Origin: Aneurinibacillus sp. REN35
GTDB taxonomy: Bacteria > Bacillota > Bacilli > Aneurinibacillales > Aneurinibacillaceae
Assembly: GCF_041379945.2 (NCBI RefSeq)
Contig: NZ_JBFTXJ020000004.1
Location: 124,001 to 188,000, forward strand
Length of the DNA: 64,000 bases
Direction: 5' to 3'
The position numbers and the translations under genes are program-made. Below, in pieces: positions 50,853-60,237 of this stretch. A model generated the notes under the pieces. It did no database searches. It was given only the letters and a program-made list of their open reading frames with translations, and was not told the origin of the DNA. Each line of letters starts with the position of its first letter. The first letter of the stretch is position 1.

Positions 50853-50881
50853 AGTATCGCATGAAAGATGGACGCTGTCAA
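50853..50881 (-). promoter_or_regulatory. sigma-A promoter of the pyr operon
   Basis: TTGACA, a 17-bp spacer and GATACT with a TG extension on the minus strand, about 20 bp before the PyrR-binding loop. Confidence 0.75.
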
Positions 50882-50912
50882 TATTTTTATACTAAATTTT
50901 GCTCTGTTTTTT

Positions 50913-51842
50913 TTATTCGAGACGAAGCTGAGTTAGAATCGCTTCCATATCGGCCGGGAGCGGCGCATGAAACTCCAGCATCTCTCCTGTTTTGGGGTGA
51001 ATAAAACCAAGCGTCTTGGCGTGCAGCGCCTGCCCCTCAATCTCAAATGAACTCTTCGGTCCGTATTTCGGATCCCCTACCAGCGGATGATCAATGTATT
51101 TCATATGCACACGGATCTGATGAGTCCGTCCCGTCTCCAACTTTAGCTCCACCAACGTATAATTTTTGAAGCGCTCAAGCACAACAAAGTGCGATACAGC
51201 AGGCTTGCTGTGCTCAAATACGACAGCCATCTGCTGCCGATTCTTCGGATCACGTCCGATGGGGGCATCAATGGTTCCTTTCTCATGCGGAATCACTCCA
51301 TGCACCAGAGCTACATAGCGGCGATTCACCGTATGATCCTTAAGCTGATTAGCTAATGATTCATGTGCTTTGTCATTCTTGGCAACCATCAACAGCCCGG
51401 ATGTGTCCTTATCGATCCGATGGACAATGCCGGGGCGCAGCAGGCCGTTAATCCCTGAAAGATCATGACAATGGTACAGCAGACCATTGACAAGCGTACC
51501 CGAATAATGACCCGGAGCAGGATGAACAACCAATCCACGCGGCTTATTCACGACAATGACATCGCTATCTTCATATACGACATCAAGCGGAATATTCTCC
51601 GGTGTGATATCCACTTCACGCGCCGGAGGTACCGTCAGCGCTACTTCGTCATCTTCTTGCAGGCGTTGATTTCCTTTGACCACCCTGCCGTTCACGGTAA
51701 GCAATCCGTCTTTGATCCAACCCTGCAGTTGGCTGCGCGACCAATCTTCCTGCACGCCAGCAAGAAACTTATCCACGCGCGCTCCCGCATCTTCAGGCTC
51801 CACAGTCCAATCATGTCGCTCATAGCGTTCTTCGTTATTCAT
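50913..51842 (-). CDS. RluA-family 23S rRNA pseudouridine synthase (YlyB/RluD-like)
   Basis: Makes pseudouridine in 23S rRNA or tRNA; exact sites cannot be told from sequence. Seen: an N-terminal S4 RNA-binding domain (about residues 15-80), GLVVHPAPGHYSGTLVNGLL, the catalytic aspartate in RPGIVHRIDKDTSGLL, and GRTHQIRVHM. The 309 residues are normal. It overlaps lspA by 8 nt and lies upstream of pyrR, matching B. subtilis ylyB. Confidence 0.93.
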   Translation of the reverse strand: MNNEERYERHDWTVEPEDAGARVDKFLAGVQEDWSRSQLQGWIKDGLLTVNGRVVKGNQRLQEDDEVALTVPPAREVDITPENIPLDVVYEDSDVIVVNKPRGLVVHPAPGHYSGTLVNGLLYHCHDLSGINGLLRPGIVHRIDKDTSGLLMVAKNDKAHESLANQLKDHTVNRRYVALVHGVIPHEKGTIDAPIGRDPKNRQQMAVVFEHSKPAVSHFVVLERFKNYTLVELKLETGRTHQIRVHMKYIDHPLVGDPKYGPKSSFEIEGQALHAKTLGFIHPKTGEMLEFHAPLPADMEAILTQLRLE

Positions 51843-52308
51843 CGTTTCGATCCCGTCCGTTCATCAGTAAGTCTCTTACGCCGTCAATTACAAATAGACC
51901 GACACCAATTACAATCGCCGAATCCGCTATATTAAAAATAGGAAAGTGGATCAGTGTGAAATCAAAGAAGTCGACCACTTCTCCTGTTAATACCCGATCG
52001 TAGAAATTCCCGACCGCGCCACCTAAAATAAGTGCCAATGCCCAGGAAACGAGCTTGCTCTCCTTATAGGTCTTTCTTAAATACCATATAATCCCGACGA
52101 TTACTACCAAAGTGATTACAATAAAAAAAGCACGCTGATTCTGTAAAATCCCGAACGCCGCTCCCCTGTTTCGATGAGACGTAAGATGAAAAACACCCTC
52201 CCACAAGGGAATGGACTGGCCGAGCTCCATCTTGGAGACGACCAGCCATTTTGATACGCGATCGGCCAGAAAAACAAACAGCGCAATCACATAATAATAA
52301 ATCAACAA
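51835..52308 (-). CDS. lspA: lipoprotein signal peptidase
   Basis: LspA cleaves prolipoprotein signal peptides at the lipobox in the membrane. Seen: 157 residues with four membrane helices, GGAVGNFYDRVLTGEVVDFF with the first catalytic aspartate and FPIFNIADSAIVIG with the second. The start is TTG at 52308 (or the adjacent TTG) after GGAGGA. It would process the binding lipoprotein encoded at 59.4 kb, among others. Confidence 0.96.
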   Translation of the reverse strand: MLIYYYVIALFVFLADRVSKWLVVSKMELGQSIPLWEGVFHLTSHRNRGAAFGILQNQRAFFIVITLVVIVGIIWYLRKTYKESKLVSWALALILGGAVGNFYDRVLTGEVVDFFDFTLIHFPIFNIADSAIVIGVGLFVIDGVRDLLMNGRDRNDE

Positions 52309-52332
52309 TCTTCCTCCTGCCTCTGCGCGCTG

Positions 52333-55104
52333 TTACGCGTTTACTTCCTCTTTAACGACGGTTGCACAACGCGTGCACAGCGTCGGATGCGCTGCGTCCT
52401 GTCCTACGTCCGGAGTAATGATCCAGCAGCGTTCACACTTTTCACCCTCTGCCGGAGTTACAACAACAGCAAGGCCTTCTAGTTGCACAGCTTTATCCGG
52501 CACTGGAGTTGAAACCGGGTGCAGCTCAACATGGGATACGATTAATAACTCCTTTAGCTGATCCTTCACTTCTTTTAGCGATGCTTCTACCGCTTCGCTC
52601 GGATAGATAGCAACCGATGCTGCCAGCGATTGACCAATTACCTTATCACGACGCGCTTCTTCTAGAGCTTTAAGGATTTCATCACGGATTTCAACAAGAC
52701 GATCCCACTTCACCTCAAGCGCCTTGTCCATTTGCTTCGCGTCTGCATCCGGCATATCCGTAAGCTGCGCGCTCTCCACGCTTACGCCCGGAACGTATTT
52801 CCATACCTCGTCTGCCGTATGTGGAATGATTGGCGCCACAAGACGAACCAAATCAAGCAGAATAGTATACATAACGGTCTGTGCTGAACGGCGGCGCAGC
52901 GATTTTTCTGCATCCGCATAGAGACGATCTTTTGAAATATCAAGGTAGAATGAGCTCAGCTCAATAGAGCAGAAATTATGGATCGTATTATATACGGTAT
53001 GGAATTGGTATTCTTCATATGCTTTGCGTACTTTTTCGATTACATTCTGATTTTTTGTCATCATGTAGCGATCAAGTTCTTCTAGCTGGTCATATGGCAG
53101 CATGTCAGACGCCGGATCAAATCCTTCAAGATTCCCCAGAAGGAAGCGGAACGTATTGCGGATTTTGCGGTACGCTTCTGCAATTTGCTTCAGGATGGCA
53201 TCGGAAATACGCACATCCGATTGGTAATCAACCGAAGCGACCCACAGGCGCAGAATATCAGCGCCGAGCTGGTCCATAATTTTTTTCGGCACAATAACGT
53301 TACCAAGCGATTTGGACATCTTGCGCCCTTCTCCGTCAAGCGTAAAGCCATGGCTGAGCACGGCTTTATACGGTGCCTGACCGTATACGGCTACCGCAGT
53401 CGAAAGCGAAGAGTTGAACCAGCCGCGATATTGATCGGACCCTTCAAGATACAAATCGGCCGGCCACGCCAGATCTTCACGTTCACGAAGGACGGCTTCA
53501 TGGCTTGAACCAGAGTCGAACCATACGTCCATAATATCGGTTTCTTTACGGAAATGCTTCCCATCGCAACGCGGGCAAGACACACCTTCCGGCACCAACT
53601 CATCCGCATCCTTTGCAAACCAGACAGAAGAGCCTTCTTGACGGAACAGCTCAGAGATATGATTAATTGTCTCATCATTGATGAGCGGTTCATTGCATTC
53701 TAAGCAATAGAAAATCGGAATTGGCACACCCCATACACGCTGACGGGAAATACACCAGTCTCCACGGTCTGCAATCATGTTATGCAGACGCTGTTCGCCC
53801 CAATGCGGCGTCCATTTCACATCTTTGATCGCTTTGAGCATATCTTCACGGAAACCGTCAATGGATGCAAACCATTGCTCTGTCGCACGGAAGATAATCG
53901 GCTGTTTGGAGCGCCAATCGTGTGGGTAGGAGTGGGTAATGAAATTCATATGCAGCAAAGCGCCCACTTCTTTTAGTTTTTCTGTGACCATTTTGTTGGC
54001 ATCTTCATAGAACACACCTTCAAAACCAGGCGCTTCCTTCGTCATGACACCTTTGCCATCTACAGGACACAGAACGTCAAGGCCATACTTCTGTCCAAGG
54101 TAGAAGTCATCTTCCCCATGGCCTGGTGCAGTATGAACGCAGCCTGTACCGGCATCGAGCGTTACATGTTCGCCAGGCAGCAGCGGCGAGGTGCGGTCAT
54201 AGAACGGATGACGACATACGACACCTTCAAGTTCCGCACCCTTGTACGTAGCGACGACCTCGTAATTCTCCCATCCGATCGTCTGCGCCACATTCTCAAG
54301 CAGCCCAGACGCCACAAGAAAGCGCTCATCTCCAACTTTAACAAGAGAATATTCAAATTCTGGTTGGATGGCGATCGCCAGGTTTGCTGGAATCGTCCAC
54401 GGCGTTGTTGTCCAGATTACAACTTTATCGCCTTCTGCAAGCGTGCCGTTGCTCTCTACAACAGGAAATCCTACATAGATGGAGGCAGAACGCTTATCCT
54501 TGTATTCGATCTCCGCTTCGGCAAGCGCCGTTTCGGAAGATGGAGACCAGTATACAGCCTTCAGACCTTTATAGATGTACCCTTTTTTAGCCATTTCACC
54601 AAAAATCTTGATCTGGCGTGCTTCGTATTCCGGCTTTAATGTAATATAAGGATGATCCCAATCGCCGCGCACTCCTAGTCGCTTAAATTGTTCCCTTTGC
54701 TTATCAACATATTTGTATGCATATTCGGCACAACGCTCACGAAATTCGACAATACCTACTTTGTGGCGATCGATTTTTTCATTTTTGATAATAGCATGCT
54801 CGATCGGCAGGCCATGCGTATCCCAACCCGGTACATACGGCGCATCGAAACCGGACATTGATTTGGAGCGCACAATGAAATCCTTCAATACTTTATTTAG
54901 CGCATGACCGATATGAATATCGCCGTTTGCATACGGGGGGCCATCATGCAGAATGAACGTTGGACGCCCTTTTGTCCGGGCTTGTACCTTCTCATAAATA
55001 TTATTTTCTTCCCACCAGGCCTGCATATCAGGCTCACGATTCGGCAAATTTCCGCGCATCGGGAAATCCGTTTTCGGCAACTTCAACGTTTTACTGTAAT
55101 CCAT
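52333..55104 (-). CDS. ileS: isoleucyl-tRNA synthetase
   Basis: IleS charges tRNA-Ile and edits valine. Seen: HIGH motif [14 protein letters not shown], the editing region with [14 protein letters not shown] and [34 protein letters not shown], and a C-terminal zinc finger (CERCW and CTRC). The ATG at 55104 ([18 protein letters not shown]) gives 923 residues. No T-box leader was found in the 170 bp upstream, where many Firmicutes carry one. Confidence 0.98.
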   Translation of the reverse strand: MDYSKTLKLPKTDFPMRGNLPNREPDMQAWWEENNIYEKVQARTKGRPTFILHDGPPYANGDIHIGHALNKVLKDFIVRSKSMSGFDAPYVPGWDTHGLPIEHAIIKNEKIDRHKVGIVEFRERCAEYAYKYVDKQREQFKRLGVRGDWDHPYITLKPEYEARQIKIFGEMAKKGYIYKGLKAVYWSPSSETALAEAEIEYKDKRSASIYVGFPVVESNGTLAEGDKVVIWTTTPWTIPANLAIAIQPEFEYSLVKVGDERFLVASGLLENVAQTIGWENYEVVATYKGAELEGVVCRHPFYDRTSPLLPGEHVTLDAGTGCVHTAPGHGEDDFYLGQKYGLDVLCPVDGKGVMTKEAPGFEGVFYEDANKMVTEKLKEVGALLHMNFITHSYPHDWRSKQPIIFRATEQWFASIDGFREDMLKAIKDVKWTPHWGEQRLHNMIADRGDWCISRQRVWGVPIPIFYCLECNEPLINDETINHISELFRQEGSSVWFAKDADELVPEGVSCPRCDGKHFRKETDIMDVWFDSGSSHEAVLREREDLAWPADLYLEGSDQYRGWFNSSLSTAVAVYGQAPYKAVLSHGFTLDGEGRKMSKSLGNVIVPKKIMDQLGADILRLWVASVDYQSDVRISDAILKQIAEAYRKIRNTFRFLLGNLEGFDPASDMLPYDQLEELDRYMMTKNQNVIEKVRKAYEEYQFHTVYNTIHNFCSIELSSFYLDISKDRLYADAEKSLRRRSAQTVMYTILLDLVRLVAPIIPHTADEVWKYVPGVSVESAQLTDMPDADAKQMDKALEVKWDRLVEIRDEILKALEEARRDKVIGQSLAASVAIYPSEAVEASLKEVKDQLKELLIVSHVELHPVSTPVPDKAVQLEGLAVVVTPAEGEKCERCWIITPDVGQDAAHPTLCTRCATVVKEEVNA

Positions 55105-55144
55105 CCTTGTTTCATCTCCCACACAGTATGAAGTATATTAATCA

Positions 55145-55187
55145 CAAAATAGCCTCCCCAACCCATCTAAACGGGACGAGAAGGCTA
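55145..55187 (-). terminator. probable terminator between divIVA and ileS
   Basis: TAGCCT and AGGCTA close a 36-nt hairpin with internal GC pairing, followed on the minus strand by TTTTGTG. It ends the ylm-divIVA transcript or attenuates ileS. The T-run is short, so strength is uncertain. Confidence 0.6.
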
Positions 55188-55275
55188 CTGCATATCCCTT
55201 TTGAAGAAATCTGGTTATCTTACAAAGTATAGACTAGCCCTTGTCCTAACGTCAACCAACGCAGGGGGCACAGCG

Positions 55276-55770
55276 TTATTCCGTCATATTTTTGGCGAGG
55301 TCTTCTTCGATCTTCTCGAAATTCTCCCAATCTCCGTTATCAAGCATTTCGAGTTGGGCCTCAAGAATAGAGCGGAAACGCATGCGGTATACAGAAGCTC
55401 GGCGCTTCAATTCATCAATCTCTGACACAAGCTTGCGCGATTTTGCTAGTGCTTCATTAATAAGCCGGTCTGCATTCTTCTCTGCTTCTTTAATAATAAG
55501 CTGTGCTTCTTTGCGCGCATTGGCTTTCAGTTCATCCGCAGTCTCTTGTGCCATGATCAGCGATTTTTTAAGCGTCTCTTCAATATTAGCAAATTGGGAG
55601 AGCTTCTCGTTTAATGTCGCAACGCGCTCCTCGAGCTGACGCTTTTCTTTTAGCATAATATCAAACTCTTTAATAATCTGATCGAGGAATTCATTTACTT
55701 GGTCCTCATCATATCCGCGGAATACGCGACTGAACTCTTTATTATGGATATCCAATGGTGTTAACGACAC
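55276..55770 (-). CDS. divIVA: septum site and polarity determinant DivIVA
   Basis: DivIVA binds negatively curved membrane at poles and septa and recruits Min and sporulation proteins. Seen: the membrane-binding start MSLTPLDIHNKEFSRVFRGY, the FRGYDEDQVNEFLDQI motif and long coiled coils (about residues 28-60 and 65-145). The GTG at 55770 is 6 bp after GGAGGTG and matches the family N-terminus; earlier starts overlap ylmH. The 164 residues are normal. Confidence 0.95.
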   Translation of the reverse strand: MSLTPLDIHNKEFSRVFRGYDEDQVNEFLDQIIKEFDIMLKEKRQLEERVATLNEKLSQFANIEETLKKSLIMAQETADELKANARKEAQLIIKEAEKNADRLINEALAKSRKLVSEIDELKRRASVYRMRFRSILEAQLEMLDNGDWENFEKIEEDLAKNMTE

Positions 55771-55816
55771 ACCGGCCCACCTCCCATAAATCTTACAAAC
55801 CACGCGACTCTTGCCA

Positions 55817-56590
55817 TCAGTCAAATACAGCTACTTCCATTTTCGTTCGCCCTTTTTTCGTTTCGCCGCCAATCTCCGTTACTTTAAACCTGCCAAACCC
55901 TTTGAATGAAACAACATCCCCTTCTTCAAGCAGAAACGATGGATCATTCACCTCACGCCAATTGACCTTAGCCCGACCGTTTTGAATCGGTGCCATTACT
56001 TTTGCGCGGGAAAGGCGGTAGACATCCCCTATTACAGCATCAAGCCGGGGCGATTGAACAGTAAACGAAAGCGGGCGAAAAGATTGCTCAGGTACAACAA
56101 TGTCAGCAAGCGGCTTTGCTTCGACAATCACATGAACCCTGTGCACTTGAGTCATATGTAAACGTATATACTCACCAATTTCTTCTGCAACGATCAGTTG
56201 TGCGCCTTCCTTATGGACAAGTATATCTCCAAACTTCTCTCGCTTTATACCCAATCCAAGCAAAGAACCTAAATAATCGCGGTGTTCAAGCGTAAGGAAC
56301 GTATTGCTTCCCGTAACTTCAAGGAGACTGATGCCGAATTCGCCCTTTGCAGGCTCCATATATTCTGGATACAATATGCCGCGCATCCGCTCAGCCCCCT
56401 CATATCCCCCATCCAAAGCAAAATACACGCCCGCTTCTCTCCTAGCAAGGGTGCGAATAATAAATGCTTGACGAGGGTCAAGAAAGTCCGTACGAATTAC
56501 CTCATATCGCTCTCGAACCCGGCCTGTCCACTCCAGCACCCGTTCGACGAACGGGTGCTCATCACGCCGAAAGTGCTGATACAAGCTCAT
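55817..56590 (-). CDS. rqcP2: S4-domain RNA-binding protein YlmH (RqcP)
   Basis: YlmH has a C-terminal S4 domain; relatives bind stalled 50S subunits and act in ribosome quality control beside RqcH. Seen: an N-terminal YlmH domain (about residues 1-170) with FLTLEHRDYLGSLLGLGIKREK and an S4 domain (about 180-245) with LDAVIGDVYRLSRAKVMAPI and KVNWREV. The 257 residues are normal. It sits between ylmG and divIVA as in B. subtilis. The symbol follows usage for YlmH and is not certain. Confidence 0.9.
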   Translation of the reverse strand: MSLYQHFRRDEHPFVERVLEWTGRVRERYEVIRTDFLDPRQAFIIRTLARREAGVYFALDGGYEGAERMRGILYPEYMEPAKGEFGISLLEVTGSNTFLTLEHRDYLGSLLGLGIKREKFGDILVHKEGAQLIVAEEIGEYIRLHMTQVHRVHVIVEAKPLADIVVPEQSFRPLSFTVQSPRLDAVIGDVYRLSRAKVMAPIQNGRAKVNWREVNDPSFLLEEGDVVSFKGFGRFKVTEIGGETKKGRTKMEVAVFD

Positions 56591-56593
56591 TCT

Positions 56594-56857
56594 CTACACC
56601 AACGAAGACAAAATGCTGAAAAGTCCAATCCGTGCAAAATGCAGTGCAAACAGCGCAACAATCGGTGAAATATCAATCATGCCAAGCGGTGGAATAAAGC
56701 GGCGGAAAATCTGTAGATATGGCTCTACCAGCCTACCCAGCATCTCTCCGAATGAAGTTTCCCGCACCTGCGGCACCCATGACATCAAAATATAGATGAT
56801 AATCATGTAATAGTAGATATTAAACGCAAATCCAATAATATTAAAAAGCTCTGCCAT
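56594..56857 (-). CDS. YggT family membrane protein YlmG
   Basis: A small protein of the cell division gene neighbourhood, 87 residues with two membrane helices (about 3-25 and 60-82). Seen: the YggT signatures YILMSWVPQVRE and VEPYLQIFRRFIPPLGMIDISPIVA. Relatives affect chromosome or nucleoid organisation and division; the mechanism is unknown. It lies 18 bp after sepF and 3 bp before ylmH. Confidence 0.93.
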   Translation of the reverse strand: MAELFNIIGFAFNIYYYMIIIYILMSWVPQVRETSFGEMLGRLVEPYLQIFRRFIPPLGMIDISPIVALFALHFARIGLFSILSSLV

Positions 56858-56875
56858 TTCCTCACCTCAACTACT

Positions 56876-57322
56876 TTACCCTCTATTATCGTACAGCATT
56901 TCCGTAATATTACCTTGCATTTCCATATTCTCAGGCAGGCATAAAAATGCATTATGACCGACCCGTTGAATCGTTCCGCTAATAGCGTACACCGTACCGC
57001 CTAAAAAGTCGATAATCCGCTTTGCCTGTTCGGTCGGGACACGCTGCAAATTAATGACCACGGCGCGTCTTGCACAGAGATGGTCTGCGATGTCCTGAAC
57101 TTCTTCGTATGATTTGGGCTCCACTAGAACAACCCGGGGCGATTGGTCTTTGACGGCATGCAGACTGACGACGTTATTGCCCTGACGGTTTTTACGCGGC
57201 TTTGCATACTCTTCTTCCTCCTCATATTCCGCCCGGTCGTCGATAATTTCCTCCTCGTATACTACCGCCTCTCCACTGAGCCCGAGAAACTCCTTGATTT
57301 TGTTCACGACGCCCATACTCAT
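56876..57322 (-). CDS. sepF: cell division protein SepF
   Basis: SepF anchors and bundles FtsZ at the septum, forming rings. Seen: an N-terminal amphipathic helix ([13 protein letters not shown], about residues 4-16) for membrane binding, an acidic linker, and a C-terminal SepF core with [32 protein letters not shown] and [14 protein letters not shown]. The 148 residues are normal. It is in the ylm cluster near ftsZ, and the short tail may contact the FtsZ C-terminus. Confidence 0.96.
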   Translation of the reverse strand: MSMGVVNKIKEFLGLSGEAVVYEEEIIDDRAEYEEEEEYAKPRKNRQGNNVVSLHAVKDQSPRVVLVEPKSYEEVQDIADHLCARRAVVINLQRVPTEQAKRIIDFLGGTVYAISGTIQRVGHNAFLCLPENMEMQGNITEMLYDNRG

Positions 57323-57344
57323 CGCTCTCCTTACCTAAATAATT

Positions 57345-58037
57345 TCAATTTCTTTCGTCACCGACCAGCGTTGATCCCAAACGAATGAACGTAGCTCCTT
57401 CTTCGACAGCGATATGGTAATCGTTTGACATTCCCATACTCAAATGTTTAAGTGGAAGGTCCGGATACTGGCTGCGCATGCGATCACGCAGTTCTCGCAG
57501 TCCGCGGAATACGCTTCGGGTTTCTTCTGGATCTTCTACATAGGGAGCCATTGTCATAAAACCGCACACATCTATATGCGGCATATCACAGACAGCGGCA
57601 AGAAAATCCGATACTGCCTCAGGCGCAAGGCCATGCTTTGTCTCTTCACCAGAGATATTAACCTGCACCATACAATGCGTAGTAATTCCGTTTTGTTCGC
57701 CACGCTTATTCAGCTCTTTTGCCAGAGACAGGCGATCCAACGAATGTACATACGTAAATCGACCAATCATCTCACGAACCTTATTAGTTTGTAGATGACC
57801 GATAAAATGCCAGGTAGCCACTTCGGCCCCTATAGCTTCCCACTTCGGCAGTGCATCCTGTGTGCGACTCTCTCCAATATGCCTAATACCTGCAGTGAGC
57901 GCGGCACGCGTCGTTTCAAGAGACACATATTTGGTTACTGCTACGATGTGTACGTCAGCTGCTGAGCGTCCCGCACGTTCACAGCTGGCTTGAATGGTTG
58001 CTTGTATTTGCTGCAAATTCTCTTCAATATATGCCAA
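57345..58037 (-). CDS. PLP homeostasis protein, YggS family
   Basis: A PLP-binding protein that balances vitamin B6 and amino acid pools. Seen: an alanine-racemase-type barrel of 230 residues with the PLP lysine in VAVTKYVSLE, GESRTQDALPKW, WHFIGHLQTNK, VQVNISGEETKHG and SMGMSNDYHIAVEEGATFIRLG. The start codon is TTG. It follows pgeF with a 9-bp gap, the ylmD-ylmE order. Confidence 0.95.
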   Translation of the reverse strand: MAYIEENLQQIQATIQASCERAGRSAADVHIVAVTKYVSLETTRAALTAGIRHIGESRTQDALPKWEAIGAEVATWHFIGHLQTNKVREMIGRFTYVHSLDRLSLAKELNKRGEQNGITTHCMVQVNISGEETKHGLAPEAVSDFLAAVCDMPHIDVCGFMTMAPYVEDPEETRSVFRGLRELRDRMRSQYPDLPLKHLSMGMSNDYHIAVEEGATFIRLGSTLVGDERN

Positions 58038-58046
58038 CGTCTTTCT

Positions 58047-58874
58047 TTACCCCTCTTTCAATGCAATAAAGGCTGTCATCCGGCCTGTTTTTCCATTTTC
58101 TTTTCGATGGGAGTAGAACAGATCAGTCCGACAACTTGTACATAAATGACTCACTTCGATATGCTCAGGCAAAATTCCTGCTAATTCAAGCAAAATTCGA
58201 TTGGTTTCTTGCAAATTCAACATATATTTACCGGCTTCATCAGCGGGGGTAAGTACACGGGCTGCCTGCTCCTGAACGGCTTCACGAACTCTATCTGCTA
58301 CCACATCATTCACTTCATAGCAGCACGCGCCAATCGAAGGCCCGATCGCGACATGAATATCCTCAGGTGCAACATCCCATCTCTCTTTCATCCTATCCAC
58401 CATGCGCGGTCCGATATACGCAACCGTTCCACGCCATCCCGCATGAGCGACGCCTACCACGCTCTGCTTTGGTGCATAGAAGAGGAGCGGTACACAATCG
58501 GCATAAAACGAGGCAAGAAACACGTTCGCCTTATCTGTAAGCAGACCATCCGTTTGCGCAATGGCTTCCTCATGCACCGCACGTCCCGCACCAATCTTGC
58601 TATCGTCAACGATGCAAATCCCATTGCCGTGTACTTGATCCGCACATGTAAACGAAGTATAAGAAAAACCGTTTGCCTCTGCCAGCTTTCGTCTATTCTC
58701 AATGACATGATCTGCATAATCTCCTACGTGCAGACCACAGTTAAAGCTATCAAACACATCCCGGCTCACGCCGCCCTTTCGTGTAGAAAACCCGGCGGCA
58801 AGATTCGGCCATCTACGCTCCCAATCGGCAAGGCGCAGCATACATTCCTGCTCCTGCATAACAAATGGCTCCAT
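58047..58874 (-). CDS. pgeF: peptidoglycan editing factor PgeF (YlmD)
   Basis: A laccase-domain protein; relatives remove wrong amino acids from muropeptides (L-Ser instead of L-Ala) or act on purine nucleosides. Seen: GFSTRKGGVS, the metal and catalytic residues in FYADCVPLLFY and VGVAHAGWRGT, and CCYEVNDVV. The ATG follows GAGGAGGGA and gives 275 residues. It begins the pgeF-yggS-sepF-ylmG-ylmH-divIVA run. Confidence 0.95.
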   Translation of the reverse strand: MEPFVMQEQECMLRLADWERRWPNLAAGFSTRKGGVSRDVFDSFNCGLHVGDYADHVIENRRKLAEANGFSYTSFTCADQVHGNGICIVDDSKIGAGRAVHEEAIAQTDGLLTDKANVFLASFYADCVPLLFYAPKQSVVGVAHAGWRGTVAYIGPRMVDRMKERWDVAPEDIHVAIGPSIGACCYEVNDVVADRVREAVQEQAARVLTPADEAGKYMLNLQETNRILLELAGILPEHIEVSHLCTSCRTDLFYSHRKENGKTGRMTAFIALKEG

Positions 58875-58939
58875 TCATCTCCCTCCTCATAAGAATCTTA
58901 CCATTCTCTTTCTTATAAGAAAAGAAAGGAATGCTAAGA

Positions 58940-59230
58940 TTACTGGCGATATCCACCCTCGCTCATCTCTGTTTTGACAAGCGGCACAACATCCTCAAGC
59001 CGTACTAGAATGACATCCTTACCAATCTTTACAATGTTGCGCCATGGAATTGTGATCTCTTCACCACCTCCAAACAGCCCGAAGAACTTTCCGTTTCCTT
59101 TTCCCGGAACAACAATGGCTTCCACCTGCCCTGCCTGCAGATTAATTTCTAAATCTGTCACTTGGCCTAGGTTCTTCCCATCCATTATATTTACCACATC
59201 TTTTTCCTGAAATTCAGAGATCTTAACCAT
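58940..59230 (-). CDS. YlmC/YmxH family PRC-barrel protein
   Basis: A 96-residue PRC-barrel protein that follows sigG in sporulating Firmicutes; the role is unknown. Seen: ISEFQEKDVVNIMDGKNLGQ, EAIVVPGKGNGKFFGLFGGG and ITIPWRNIVKIGKDVILVRL, which are diagnostic. It matches B. subtilis ylmC by position. Here a binding-protein gene has been placed between it and sigG. No clear promoter was identified in the divergent region. Confidence 0.93.
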   Translation of the reverse strand: MVKISEFQEKDVVNIMDGKNLGQVTDLEINLQAGQVEAIVVPGKGNGKFFGLFGGGEEITIPWRNIVKIGKDVILVRLEDVVPLVKTEMSEGGYRQ

Positions 59231-59320
59231 ACCCTGTTCACCTCACATGTATTCCGCTCTTAATAGTATATGTTTTAATTTTGGGAAATGTCCTAAAAGT
59301 ACTTCTTCTATCTCAAACAC

Positions 59321-59349
59321 TTGTCAGATAGCATCACCGCATGTATACT
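59321..59349 (+). promoter_or_regulatory. sigma-A promoter of the binding-protein gene
   Basis: TTGTCA, a 17-bp spacer and TATACT lie 61 bp before the start codon. An inverted repeat (TTATTCA, 10-nt spacer, TGAATAA, 59349-59372) lies over the predicted transcription start and looks like an operator. Confidence 0.7.
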
Positions 59350-59409
59350 TATTCACGTAAGTTTATGAATAAACAAATCGAATTGTACATACAGGGGGCT
59401 ATACACATC

Positions 59410-60183
59410 ATGAAAAAGATAGTTTCATTGCTGCTCGTCGCTTGCCTATTCGCTTTTGCGCTCGTAGGATGCGGAGCAAAAGACGAGAGTGCAGCTGGAG
59501 CAAAAGACAAGATTGTAATTGGGACCGACGCATCATTTCCACCATTCGAGTCCATGTCACCAACGGGCGATCCGGTTGGCTTCGATGTTGACTTAATTAA
59601 AGCCATCGGTGAGTCGCAAAATATAGAGGTAGAAGTGAAGCATACCGGATGGGACCCCATGATGGCAGGTCTTGCAGACGGCACTGTTGATGCGGCAATT
59701 GCAGGTATCACAATGACCGATGACAGAAAAAAAGTTATGGAATTTACCGCACCATACTTCACAGCCAAACAAGTTATTTTAATGAAGAAAGATGCGCCTG
59801 CTGTAAGCACCGTTGCTGATCTTAAAGGCAAGAAAATCGGTGTACAATCTGGCACAACCGGCCAGTTCCTCGTAGAAGAAAAGCTGGGTAAAGGATATGG
59901 TGGTCTTAAAGGTTATGAAGAAGTTGCCGGAGCCATTGAAGATATGAAAAACGGTCGTGTGGACGCAGTCGTAGCCGACAATGCAGTTGTGAAGAAGTTT
60001 ACTGAGCAATTAAAATTGGATAACGTAAATATTATCGAAGATAAAGCTGCCGAGCAGGAGCAGTACGGCATCGCTGTTAATAAAGGCAACAAAGAGCTGC
60101 TTGATAAGCTCAATAAAGGCTTAACCGCTGTAAAAGAGAGCGGAAAATATGACGAAATCTATAACAAGTATTTCGCAAAATAA
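59410..60183 (+). CDS. amino acid ABC transporter substrate-binding lipoprotein
   Basis: A periplasmic-type binding protein family 3 member that would capture an amino acid and deliver it to an ABC importer. Seen: a lipoprotein signal peptide with lipobox LVGC (cysteine 21), then IVIGTDASFPPFESM, PVGFDVDLIKAIG, DAAIAGITMTDDRKKVMEFT and LKGKKIGVQSGTTGQF. The fold is complete at 257 residues. No permease or ATPase gene is next to it, and the gene interrupts the usual sigG-ylmC neighbourhood on the opposite strand. Polar amino acids such as Gln or Arg are likely, but the ligand cannot be fixed. Confidence 0.93.
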   Translation: MKKIVSLLLVACLFAFALVGCGAKDESAAGAKDKIVIGTDASFPPFESMSPTGDPVGFDVDLIKAIGESQNIEVEVKHTGWDPMMAGLADGTVDAAIAGITMTDDRKKVMEFTAPYFTAKQVILMKKDAPAVSTVADLKGKKIGVQSGTTGQFLVEEKLGKGYGGLKGYEEVAGAIEDMKNGRVDAVVADNAVVKKFTEQLKLDNVNIIEDKAAEQEQYGIAVNKGNKELLDKLNKGLTAVKESGKYDEIYNKYFAK

Positions 60184-60190
60184 TTCTCGT

Positions 60191-60228
60191 AAAAAAAGAG
60201 GCTCCAAAATTTTTTGGGCCTCTTTTTT
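60191..60228. terminator. bidirectional terminator between the binding-protein gene and sigG
   Basis: AAAAAGAGGC-TCCAAAA pairs with TTTTGGG-CCTCTTTTT around a short T-rich loop, with A-runs and T-runs on both sides. It can end both convergent transcripts. Confidence 0.88.
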
Positions 60229-60237
60229 ATCATTATT

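Noticed and set aside
58209-58892. Plus-strand open frame of 227 residues opposite pgeF
   Set aside because: A shadow of a conserved gene with all laccase-domain motifs on the minus strand.
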